From positions 1 to 64,000 of the forward strand of contig CAVUIG010000014.1 of NCBI GenBank assembly GCA_963741355.1: a stretch of DNA of 64,000 nucleotides. The letters are read 5' to 3'. Made by a program: the position numbers and the translations under genes. How positions within the stretch are numbered: position 1 is the stretch's first letter; every line of letters begins with the position of its first letter. Below, one piece after another: positions 56,326 to 64,000 of the stretch. A model generated the notes under the pieces. That model saw only the letters and a list, made by a program, of their open reading frames with translations, was not told where the DNA came from and searched no databases. The DNA comes from CAIWHR01 sp963741355 (GTDB lineage Bacteria > Pseudomonadota > Gammaproteobacteria > Burkholderiales > Casimicrobiaceae).

Positions 56326-57286
56326 ATGCGAATCAAGTCCATCATCGCGGCGTCCGGGGTCCTGGCGATCCTCGCTGCGTTCCTGGCCGTGCCCGCGTTC
56401 GCACAGGCGCAGCAGGCTGCAAGCTACGTGCCGGTCTGCGTCAACTGCCACGAGAAACAGAACAGCACGATCCTCCTGACGGGACACGGGGCGTCGAACG
56501 ACTCCAGCGGCAGCATGTGCCAGGCCTGCCATGGCGACGCGTCTGAGCACCTGCAGGATCCCGGCAAGTACAAGCCGGCGAGCATCGTCACTTCGAAGGC
56601 CGCGTCGGGCGCCGAGAAGTCGGCGGTCTGCCTCAGCCTGCCACAGCGCGGCGACCGCGCTCGAAAACTGGTCGGTGGCAAAGCACCGCAAGGTCGACGT
56701 CTCGTGCGTCAACTGCCACCAGATCCACGGCACGCAATCGGCGAGCAACAACAAGGAAGTCAAGAGTGCGCAGTTCGCCGCGGCGCCGTACACGACGACC
56801 GCGCGGCAACTCGTCTACAAGCGCTGCATCACGTGCCACACCGACGTGCGCGGCGAGATCCTGAAGCCGTCGCATCACCCGATCATCGAAGGCAAGGTCG
56901 GCTGCCAGGACTGCCACGAGCCGCACGGCTCGCTGATCAAGGCGAGCCTGCGCAACGACTCGATCAACGACCTTTGCACCAGCTGTCACGCCGACAAGCG
57001 CGGCCCGTGGATTCACGAGCATCCGCCGGTCGAGGAAAACTGCGCCATCTGCCACATGCCGCACGGGTCGTCGCACCGCGGGCTGCTTGCGCAGAAGGCG
57101 CCGGTGCTCTGCGGTGACTGCCACGCCAATGGCCACACCCACGGCATCTACGACGGACGCGGGACGCTGCCCAACACGCTGCCTTCGAACATCCGCTTCG
57201 AAAGCGCCGGCTGCGTCGAGTGCCACCGGCAGATCCACGGCAGCAACGCGCCGTCTTCCGCCTTCGGCCAATACTTCATGCGCTGA
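56326..57286 (+). CDS. Decaheme c-type cytochrome (DmsE/MtrA family), copy 1, frameshifted
   Basis: A periplasmic cytochrome of about 319 residues. The signal peptide (IIAASGVLAILAAFLAVPAF) precedes ten CxxCH sites: CVNCH, CQACH, CLSCH, CVNCH, CITCH, CQDCH, CTSCH, CAICH, CGDCH and CVECH. A frameshift at about 56635 falls in the third motif. The spacing, the repeated phrase ILKPSHHPIIEGKVGCQDCH and the C-terminal HGSNAPSS are those of the DmsE/MtrA/PioA family, which sits inside an MtrB barrel and carries electrons across the outer membrane. MtrB-type gene follows 13 bp later. The ribosome site is gaaagggg. Direction of flow (Fe oxidation or extracellular reduction) is not set by sequence. Confidence 0.92.
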
Positions 57287-57299
57287 GATGAGGACGATC

Positions 57300-60083
57300 A
57301 TGAAGACCAAGCTCATTGCAATCGTCATCGCCGGCCTGTTCGCGCAAGGCGCTTCTGCCGACGACATGTTCATGTGGGGCGGATCGGCCGAGGTCGGCTA
57401 CCGCGGCACGAACATCGACGGCTCCAACCGCAACGGCGCGTACGGCAACACCACTCCGCTTTCCGCCACCAACCCGCTGACGCCATTCACCGGCCCCACC
57501 GACGAGGCCAAGGCGCAGGAGTACCAGAACATCAACAGCGCGCCGATCGGCGTGCTCGACGCCCGCGGCAGCAGCCGGACGTCGTACCTGCGCGCGTTCG
57601 GCGAGGAGTTCGGCCGCGACGACCAGTTCATCAACATCGTCGGCGGCGGCTACGGGGTGTGGAAGGCGTCGCTGTACAACAACGACATCCCCCACAACTA
57701 CTCGTTCAACACGCTCTCGCCGCTGACCGGCAGCGACAGCACGTTGCAGCTCGGACCCGGGGGTACCTACCCCAACGCCCAGAATCCGGCGACCTGGCAT
57801 CCGTACAACCTCAGCACCCAGCGCAACACCTGGGGCGGCAACGCCGAGTTCTCGAACAAGTCTCCCTGGTTCATCAAGGCCGACTACAACGAGGTCCGGA
57901 CGAACGGTGTCATGCCCGGCAGCGGCCAGCTCGGCACCGGGTCGGGCAACGGCTTGATCGAGCTCGGCAAGCCGGTCGACTACAAGACGCAGAACGCGAC
58001 GATCGAAGGCGGCTACAGAAGCAGCAAGTACGGCGTCAAGCTGGCCTACCTCGACTCGAAGTTCACCGACGGCAACGACAGCTTCCAGTGGACGAACTTC
58101 TACATGCGGAGCGGCCTCGACACGACGCTGACGCCGCCCGACAACGAGCTCAAGAAGTGGAGCATCAACGGCTACATCAAGCAGCTGCCGTGGGATTCGG
58201 CGATCATCGCGCGCTACACGCAGAGCGAGCTGACGAACAGCTTCGGCATCGTCGGATCGGGCTTGAAGCCGACGGGGAACGCGGCGACCACCAACCCGGC
58301 GATCCCGCCGGGCGCGGCCTATCTCTTCACGCAGCCGTTCGACTCGTCGACCAACCAGAATCTCAGCAACTTCGACGGCAAGGTCAAGACGACATCGGCG
58401 AACGTCGCGTGGAACGCGAGCCCGATGGCCCAGCTCGACACGCGGGTCTACTACAACTACTACGACAAGAGCAACGAATCGACCGCCGTGTCGTATCGGG
58501 CGGCCAGCCAGGGCACCAACTGCGCGACCCCGCCGGTGAACGCCGCGAACTGCTACACGCTCGCGGCATTGACCGAGGAGGCCACGGAGCTGTTCAGCTA
58601 CACGAAGAACGCGGCCGGATTCGACGCGACGTGGGCGTTCAACCGGACCAACAAGCTGCTCGGCGGCTTCGACTGGAACAGCATCGAGCGCCACGCCGAG
58701 GATACCGAGGCGACGAAAAGCGACGACTACCGTTACTGGCTCGAATATCGCAACACCGGCTGGGAGAACCTGAGCGGCCGGCTGAAGTACGAATTCCTGC
58801 AGCGCCGGTCCGATCTGGTCAACACCGCGGCGACGACGTCCGTCGCCCACTATTACACGGCCTACGACGTCAACAATTTCGACGCCAACGTGGTCAGGCT
58901 GAACGTCGACTGGACGCCGGGGCCGCTGTGGTTCGTCGGCCTGGGTGCGACCTGGCGCGACGTCGACTACAAGGACAACCTCTACGGCCGCACGAAGGAC
59001 AAGAACCAGCAGTACGACGTGACCGTGTCGTGGGGCGACGTCGACAAGCTCCGGATCACCGGCATCGGCAACTGGGGCAACATCGAGAACAACCAGGCCT
59101 ACCTGGCGGGCAACTATCCGCCGCCGTCGCCCAACACCGACGCGAACTACACCTGGGGCAGCCAGAACACCCAGGATGCCTGGATGCTCGCCGCGCTGGT
59201 CGACTGGGCGGCGTCCGACAAGCTGAAGCTGACGGCGTCGTACAGCTACCAGAAGACCACCGGCGGCGTCGACTTCAATTCGGGCAACACGACCGCCGGA
59301 GGCGGCTTCCAGGGCGGTCCGCTCGTCAACTACGTCACCGACAACACCAAGCTGCAGCGATTCCAGATCAAGGGCAGCTACGACATCAACAAGCAATGGG
59401 CGGTCAACGCCGGCTACGCCTACGAGAAGTACGACTACGGCGACGGCCAGATGGCGGGCTACGGCGGCTACTACCCGTACTTCGCGAACTTCAACACCGG
59501 GGCCGTCGGGTTCGGGCTACGCCTGGTACTCGGGCGCGTTCGCCAATCCGGCCTACACGACCAACATCGTCTGGCTGACGGCGACGTACAAGTTCGAGCC
59601 GCCGCCGCAGGTGTACGTGGCGCCGAAGGTTGCGCAAGCGCCCGCTCCGGTTGTCACGCCGCCCCGCCGCCGCCGCCGCCGCCGCCGCCGCAAGTCGTGA
59701 AGGTGACGCTGGCTGCGAAGGCGCTGTTCGACTTCGACAAGGCGGTGCTGAAGCCCGAAGGCATGAAGGCGATCGACAGCGAGATCGTCGCCAAGCTGAC
59801 GGGCGTGCAGAAGCTCGAGCTCGTGCTGGTCACCGGCCATACCGACCCGATCGGCTCGCAGGAGTACAACCAGAAGCTGTCCGAACGTCGCGCCGACGCG
59901 GTACGCAACTACCTCGTGTCCAAGGGCATCGCGAAGGACAGGATCGAGACGCTCGGCATGGGCAAGACGCAGCCGATTCCGGGTCTCGTCTGCAACCAGA
60001 CGAACCTCAAGGCGAAGATCGAGTGCTACCAGCCCGATCGCCGCGTCGAAGTCGAAGTCAAGGGCGAGATGACCAAGAAGTAA
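57300..60083 (+). CDS. MtrB/PioB-type outer-membrane barrel fused to an OmpA C-terminal domain
   Basis: About 927 residues. A signal peptide (LIAIVIAGLFAQGASADD) is followed by a barrel of about 730 residues with many Tyr/Trp-rich strands (SLYNNDIPHNYSFNTLSPL, LTATYKFEPPP). Near 59510 and 59660 two compensating one-base shifts are needed; once repaired, the last strand NIVWLTATYKF runs into EPPPQVYVAPKVAQAPAPVV, a proline run, then VKVTLAAKALFDFDKAVLKP and VTGHTDPIGSQEYNQKLSER, an OmpA C-terminal domain with the peptidoglycan-binding Asp and Arg. MtrB proteins normally stop at the barrel. The barrel would hold the decaheme copy 1. Without the second repair the barrel would end in a poly-Arg tail at 59700, which I think less likely. 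No N-terminal CxxC is seen. Confidence 0.82.
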   Translation: MKTKLIAIVIAGLFAQGASADDMFMWGGSAEVGYRGTNIDGSNRNGAYGNTTPLSATNPLTPFTGPTDEAKAQEYQNINSAPIGVLDARGSSRTSYLRAFGEEFGRDDQFINIVGGGYGVWKASLYNNDIPHNYSFNTLSPLTGSDSTLQLGPGGTYPNAQNPATWHPYNLSTQRNTWGGNAEFSNKSPWFIKADYNEVRTNGVMPGSGQLGTGSGNGLIELGKPVDYKTQNATIEGGYRSSKYGVKLAYLDSKFTDGNDSFQWTNFYMRSGLDTTLTPPDNELKKWSINGYIKQLPWDSAIIARYTQSELTNSFGIVGSGLKPTGNAATTNPAIPPGAAYLFTQPFDSSTNQNLSNFDGKVKTTSANVAWNASPMAQLDTRVYYNYYDKSNESTAVSYRAASQGTNCATPPVNAANCYTLAALTEEATELFSYTKNAAGFDATWAFNRTNKLLGGFDWNSIERHAEDTEATKSDDYRYWLEYRNTGWENLSGRLKYEFLQRRSDLVNTAATTSVAHYYTAYDVNNFDANVVRLNVDWTPGPLWFVGLGATWRDVDYKDNLYGRTKDKNQQYDVTVSWGDVDKLRITGIGNWGNIENNQAYLAGNYPPPSPNTDANYTWGSQNTQDAWMLAALVDWAASDKLKLTASYSYQKTTGGVDFNSGNTTAGGGFQGGPLVNYVTDNTKLQRFQIKGSYDINKQWAVNAGYAYEKYDYGDGQMAGYGGYYPYFANFNTGAVGFGLRLVLGRVRQSGLHDQHRLADGDVQVRAAAAGVRGAEGCASARSGCHAAPPPPPPPPPQVVKVTLAAKALFDFDKAVLKPEGMKAIDSEIVAKLTGVQKLELVLVTGHTDPIGSQEYNQKLSERRADAVRNYLVSKGIAKDRIETLGMGKTQPIPGLVCNQTNLKAKIECYQPDRRVEVEVKGEMTKK

Positions 60084-60103
60084 GGTTTCCCCCGCAAGAC
60101 AAG

Positions 60104-60129
60104 AGCCCCGCTTCGGCGGGGCTTTTTTT
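60104..60129 (+). terminator. Intrinsic terminator after the MtrB-OmpA gene
   Basis: Stem agccccgc / gcggggct with a ttcg tetraloop, followed by ttttttt. It lies 21 bp after the stop codon and separates the two decaheme operons into distinct transcription units. Confidence 0.93.
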
Positions 60130-60281
60130 CGCGGTTCGCCGTGCAGCCCTGTCCTGCGGGTTCAGCACACACGCCACTGCACCAATGAGCGCTGAATTGC
60201 GGCGTGCACCGTGCACAGCCGGCCGCGCACACGCACTGCCGTTTGCCGATGTCACGGCGTTACCCAGTTCCGTCGCGCTCG

Positions 60282-60295
60282 TTGATACAGGTCAA
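60282..60295 (+). promoter_or_regulatory. FNR/ANR-type palindrome upstream of the second decaheme operon
   Basis: TTGATACAGGTCAA matches 9 of 10 consensus bases of TTGAT-N4-ATCAA and differs at one base from the site of the first operon. It lies 365 bp before the second decaheme start, at the head of the homologous leader. Confidence 0.62.
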
Positions 60296-60312
60296 GATTC
60301 GTGCACGACAAA

Positions 60313-60432
60313 ATGAATTTTCCTTTTAAATCAATGAGGTATTTTTGCAACAGTGGCAAGTTGTCGCACCCCATTTACTTGACCCTGAGTCCTTCGCGAA
60401 CCAAGAATGCAATTAACCTGCGGAAGCGGTTT
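60313..60432 (+). other. Candidate leader peptide, copy 2
   Basis: The 40-codon frame starting MNFPFKSMRYFCNSGKLSHP aligns gap-free to copy 1; five of the differing codons are synonymous. It is in a different frame from the decaheme start at 60660. Translation is not shown. Confidence 0.3.
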
Positions 60433-60659
60433 TTTGTTGCACGAGCGATCGCGCAGGGCGCAGCACGGGCAGTCGCGACAAGAAGAAGACACGAAGCGAA
60501 GTCCTCGTGCCGGAATGCATTCCGGGCGGGATTGCAGGATCCGAACAGCATTCGCGCGGGACTTCTCTCCGCGCAAAGCGAAAGGCGGCACCTGGCCGCG
60601 GACCTTGAAGTGCCGGGCACTGACACCGGCAGAAGGTCGAACGATAGAAAGGGGTTCAC

Positions 60660-61685
60660 ATGCGAATCAAGTCCATCATCGCGGCGTCCGGGGTCCTGGC
60701 GATCCTCGCTGCGTTCCTGGCCGTGCCTGCCCTTGCGCAGACCAAGCCAGCTACCGGGCCGGTGGCGCCGGTTTGCGCGAACTGCCACGAGGAGCAGTGG
60801 AAGGCGATCGACCTCACTGCTCACGGCGCCAAGAGTGACGCCGAAGGGCAGCATGTGCCAGAGCTGCCACGGCGACGCGTCCGAGCACCTGAAGAATCCG
60901 ATGAAGAAGCCGGACAGCCCGTTCAAGGCCGGCGTTCCCGCCTCGACGCAGGCCGCCGTGTGCCTCAGCTGCCACAGCGGCAACCGGAATCTGGCGTTCT
61001 GGACCTCGGGCAAGCATGCGATCAACGAGGTCGCGTGCTCCAACTGCCACAGCATCCACGGGCAAAACCTCGTGCCGAGCCTCAACGGATTCCTCCAGCA
61101 GCCGACGGCTGTCCCGATCAACAAGTTCACGACGACGTTCCTGCCCAACCAGGCGGAAGTCTGCTGGAGATGTCACCAGCAGATCCGCGGCGAGAACTTC
61201 AAGCCGTCGCATCACCCGATCATCGAAGGCAAGGTCAAGTGCACCGACTGCCACAACCCGCACGGCGCGCTGTCGCCGTCGATGGTCAAGCAGCCGACGA
61301 TCAACGACCAGTGCTACTCGTGCCACGCCGACAAGCGCGGTCCGTTCGTGTTCAACCACCCGCCGGTCGAAGAGAACTGCGCGACCTGCCACAACCCGCA
61401 CGGCTCGGTCCACTACAAGCTGCTGAGAGAGCACACGCCGAACCTCTGCGAGGACTGCCACGACGGTTCGCGTCACCCCGGCACGATCTACGGTGCGGGC
61501 GTCGCTTTCGTCTGCCCGCCGGGATCGGGGAACGACAAGGCCAACTACCCGCCTGCTTCGGCAAGGAAGGTCAGCTGAACACCGGCGTCAGCACGCGCCT
61601 GGTCGACCGTGCCTGCCTGAACTGCCACAACGCGATCCATGGCTCGAACGCGCCGGGCAACCGCGGCCAGTTCTTCATCCGCTAG
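60660..61685 (+). CDS. Decaheme c-type cytochrome (DmsE/MtrA family), copy 2, frameshifted
   Basis: A cytochrome of about 341 residues, paralogous to copy 1. The signal peptide is identical to copy 1 through AFLAVPA. Ten CxxCH sites are visible once two breaks (near 60850 and 61560) are repaired: CANCH, CQSCH, CLSCH, CSNCH, CWRCH, CTDCH, CYSCH, CATCH, CEDCH and CLNCH. It keeps the family phrases FKPSHHPIIEGKVKCTDCHN and HGSNAPGNRGQFF. The mature proteins are clearly diverged, so the two copies may have different partners or redox ranges. An MtrB-type gene follows 19 bp later. Confidence 0.91.
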   Translation: MRIKSIIAASGVLAILAAFLAVPALAQTKPATGPVAPVCANCHEEQWKAIDLTAHGAKSDAEGQHVPELPRRRVRAPEESDEEAGQPVQGRRSRLDAGRRVPQLPQRQPESGVLDLGQACDQRGRVLQLPQHPRAKPRAEPQRIPPAADGCPDQQVHDDVPAQPGGSLLEMSPADPRRELQAVASPDHRRQGQVHRLPQPARRAVAVDGQAADDQRPVLLVPRRQARSVRVQPPAGRRELRDLPQPARLGPLQAAERAHAEPLRGLPRRFASPRHDLRCGRRFRLPAGIGERQGQLPACFGKEGQLNTGVSTRLVDRACLNCHNAIHGSNAPGNRGQFFIR

Positions 61686-61704
61686 GGATCGGGAGAGAAA
61701 CATC

Positions 61705-64000
61705 ATGAGAAAGAAGCTGCTTTCCACCCTCATCGCCAGCCTGTTCGTTGCCGCACCGGCGTTCGCGCAGTCCGACAACGATCCAATGCGCGTGCAGGGC
61801 TCGGCGACGTTCGGGGGCATCTACACCGACCAGAACGCGAACGACACCGCGAAGCTCGAGGAGTACCAGGACCTCAACAGCGGGGCGCTGTCCAGCATCC
61901 TGCTGCAGGGGCGCAACAGCACGACCTGGTTCCAGGGCTACGGCGAGAACTTCGGCCGCACCGACCAGTACATGTTCCTGCGCGGCGGGATGTACGACAT
62001 ATTCAAGTACGCCGGCTACCTCAACGAGATGCCGCACAACTTCCAGTCCAACGCGACCGGGCCGTTCAGCGGCGTGGGCGGGACGACGCTGACGGCGACG
62101 TTCCCGCAGCAGAACATGGGCGGCTGGAACTCGTACAACCTCGGCTACGAGCGCAAGGACGCCGGCGGATACTTCGAGTGGCAGAAGCAGAGCCCCTGGT
62201 ATTTCCGCGTCGACGGCAACCAGGTGAAGTTCGAGGGCACCAAGGTCGGCTCGGCCTCCAACGGCACGAGCCCCGGCAACGGCTACGTGTCGCTGCCGAT
62301 CCCGATCCAGAACTACACGACGAATACCGGCGTCGAAGCCGGCTACCAGTCGGGCAAGGCGACGTTCTCGCTGCGCTGGGACTACAGCAAGTTCAACAAC
62401 CAGGACGAGACCGTTCAGTGGTCGAATCCGTTCTTCGGCAACCAGCTCGACACGACCTACCTTGCCCCGGACAACACGTTCAACAAGATCACGGCGACCG
62501 CGAACTACCGCGACCTGCCGTGGCGCTCGGTGATCTCGGCGCGCTACACCTACGCCAAGACGACGGACAACGTGAACCTCGCCCAGTCGGCGATCAACAG
62601 CTTTCCGCTGGTCGCGGCGAACAACCTCACGAAGCCGGACACGGGCACGTTCGAAGGCGAGCATGTGAACCAGTCGTTCGCGCTCGGCTGGACCGCGAAC
62701 CCGATGGCGAACGTGGATACGCGCGTCTATTACTACTGGACGAAGCTGGAGAACAACTCGAGCGAAATCACCTACGGCAACGCCCCGACCAACCCGCTGC
62801 CGAGCGGGCTGGGCTGCGGCAATTTCCTGAACCCGGTCACCGGCGATACCGACGAGACCGTCGGCAACTGCGAGCCTGAGCTCTTCGCCTACACGAAGAA
62901 CGACGTCGGCTTCGACGTCTGGTGGCGCTTCGCGAGGGGCCAGCGCCTGGGCTTCGGCTACGACTACCTGAATTACGACACGGATCGCATCGACTACAGC
63001 GGGTACACCTTGAACAAGGTGTTCGTCGAGTACAAGAACACGATGCTGGACAACGTGAGCGGTCGCCTGAAGTACCAGTACGCGAAGCGCGACGGGCATC
63101 GCAACGACCCGGGCTCAACGTGGACGGCGGGGCGAACAACCCCGTGTTCCTCACGAACTTCACGTCGGCCTTCGACATGCAGAGCTCGACGACCAACCAG
63201 GTCAAGCTGAACCTCGACTGGACGCCGATGCAGCTGCTGGCCCTGTCGTTCGAGGCCAACTGGATCAAGCAGAACTTCGACGACGTGACCTACGGCCGCA
63301 ACAACAACGACCGGCAGGCCTACTACCTGAACGGCGCCTGGGGCGACCCGAACAAGCTGCTGATCAACGCGTTCGGCGACTGGGAGCAGGTCAAGTATCC
63401 GTCGAGCCACCGATACATCGGCACCGTCGCGGGCGGACCAACGCCGCCGGCGGGATAGTGCACGGCGGCGCCCGCGGCGAACGCGAATCCCAACTGCTAC
63501 AGCCCGAGCCAGAACAACTACTTCATTCCGGCCGGGTCGACGGCGCTGACGGGCTCGTACAACTGGGCCTCGCAGACGAAGGACCAGACCTGGATGCTGG
63601 GCGCCGGCATGGACTGGCCGGTCAACGAGAAGTGGATGGTGAAGGCGTCGTACATCTACGTGAGAACCAGGGCGACGCGACGTTCTCGTCGGTCAACAAC
63701 TACGGGAACCCGCTCAACATCGGCAACTTCGACAACACGAAGCAGCAGTACTTCAACCTGAAGGCGAACTACGCGCTCAACAAGAACTGGTCGTTCACCG
63801 GCGGGTACGCGTACGAGAAGTACAGCCGCGACGACATCGGGGCGGCCAACTACACCAACCTCACTGTGTCGCCCCTGGTGACGCCCGTGTCGACGAGCAC
63901 GAGCTATCTCAACGGGTACAACCTCAACCCGAACGGCAACCAGAACATCTTCTACGTGACCGCGACGTTCAGGTTCGATGCGCCTCCGCTTCCGGTCGCG
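61705..64000 (+). CDS. MtrB/PioB-type outer-membrane barrel, copy 2, 3'-partial
   Basis: Over 760 residues are visible. The signal peptide is KLLSTLIASLFVAAPAFAQS. Strand-rich parts match the family and copy 1: LQGRNSTTWFQGYGENFGRT, DQYMFLRGGMYDIFKYAGYL, NEMPHNFQSNATGPFSG and WFARGQ-like stretches, and later YFNLKANYALNKNWSFTGGY. Breaks are near 63110, 63450 and 63660. At the window edge the last strand NIFYVTATFRF continues into DAPPLPVA without a stop, so it also has a C-terminal extension; an OmpA domain would be expected by analogy with copy 1. Function: outer-membrane sheath for decaheme copy 2. Confidence 0.87.

Larger units (their letters stand above)
55974..56393 (+). repeat. Decaheme-operon leader, copy 1
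   Basis: From the palindrome through the ribosome site and signal peptide, this region aligns with 60282-60727. Conserved blocks include cttttaaatca, attcgcgcgggac-like stems (cgcgcgggacctctctccgc), and 81 identical bases from 56313 to 56393. The leader lies mostly between the FNR-like site and the decaheme ATG, about 340 bases, which is unusually long for a simple promoter. Confidence 0.7.
60282..60727 (+). repeat. Decaheme-operon leader, copy 2
   Basis: Homologous to 55974-56393. The sequence from 60647 to 60727 (ribosome site, start and signal-peptide codons) is identical over 81 bases to copy 1, while the upstream part is clearly diverged but alignable. Confidence 0.7.

Noticed and set aside
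59500..59700. A poly-arginine tail ending the MtrB barrel at 59700.
   Set aside because: The RRRRR stretch is the off-frame reading of a cCG repeat that reads as poly-proline in the frame leading into the OmpA domain; a proline linker is the usual OmpA context.
56326..64000. An MtrC/OmcA-like surface decaheme, or a PioC-like HiPIP, in the conduit operons.
   Set aside because: No further CxxCH-rich lipoprotein or HiPIP frame is present; genes beyond 64000 cannot be seen.
1..64000. tRNA, rRNA, CRISPR arrays, insertion sequences or phage genes.
   Set aside because: I looked for cloverleaf-like sequences, regular spaced repeats, transposase motifs and terminal inverted repeats and found none that I could support.

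Overview
The window is a GC-rich (by eye about two thirds G+C) stretch of a proteobacterial chromosome, most likely a betaproteobacterium. The support is a long-tailed IF-1, an OOP-type OmpA domain, DUF6494 and DUF2934 proteins, a cbpA-cbpM pair and Burkholderiales-like regulators; the genus cannot be named. Around 30 genes contain one or more single-base frameshifts whose flanking frames join into intact family-length proteins. They fall in unrelated genes, so they look like uncorrected sequencing or assembly errors rather than decay. I annotate those genes as single CDSs and give the approximate break points.

Layout. 1-7 kb: a partial RND/MMPL exporter, a MaoC hydratase, a class II PHA synthase, an intracellular mcl-PHA depolymerase and an AlkK-like acyl-CoA ligase form a tight medium-chain polyhydroxyalkanoate operon. 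7-10 kb: a small hydrolase, a YeiH-type exporter, a 3-hydroxyacyl-CoA dehydrogenase and a BON-domain protein. 10.5-17.5 kb (minus strand): a run of envelope and redox/stress genes (peroxiredoxin, PLD-family lipoprotein, DsbA-like protein, DipZ-like redoxin, Tat-exported hydrolase, DUF6130, cytochrome P460, VOC protein). 18-20.5 kb: small genes, DUF2127, a remnant of a methyltransferase and a PAP2 phosphatase. 20.5-22.7 kb: a diheme c4-type cytochrome behind an outer-membrane monoheme cytochrome-porin (Cyc2-like architecture). 23-28.6 kb: two signalling modules (OmpR-type response regulator plus kinase; response regulator-cyclase fusion, HAMP kinase and single-domain receiver). 28.6-36 kb: superoxide-reductase-like protein, cupredoxin-like protein, TIGR03118, DoxX/DUF3419/SRPBCC operon, PQQ-type propeller. 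36-40 kb: cbpAM, pirin, infA, csp. 40-46 kb: a sugar ABC transporter with a non-phosphorylating L-fucose-type catabolic set. 46-53 kb: Tyr/Gly-rich surface protein, OM barrel, lipoprotein, kinase-ATPase fusion, DUF2934. 53-56 kb: modABC molybdate transporter. 56-64 kb: two tandem decaheme cytochrome/MtrB-type outer-membrane conduit operons; the second runs off the window.

The most notable part is 56-64 kb. The first MtrB/PioB-type barrel appears to continue through a proline-rich linker into an OmpA C-terminal peptidoglycan-binding domain, and the second barrel also continues past its last strand at the window edge. Both operons are preceded by a homologous leader of about 350 nt that begins with an FNR/ANR-type palindrome (TTGA-Y-ACAG-GTCAA). 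A nearly identical palindrome lies upstream of the Cyc2-like gene and a related one upstream of modABC. Together these suggest an oxygen- or redox-controlled electron-transfer regulon. Whether it runs outward (metal or extracellular reduction) or inward (iron oxidation) cannot be decided here; no MtrC-like surface cytochrome or HiPIP is in the window.
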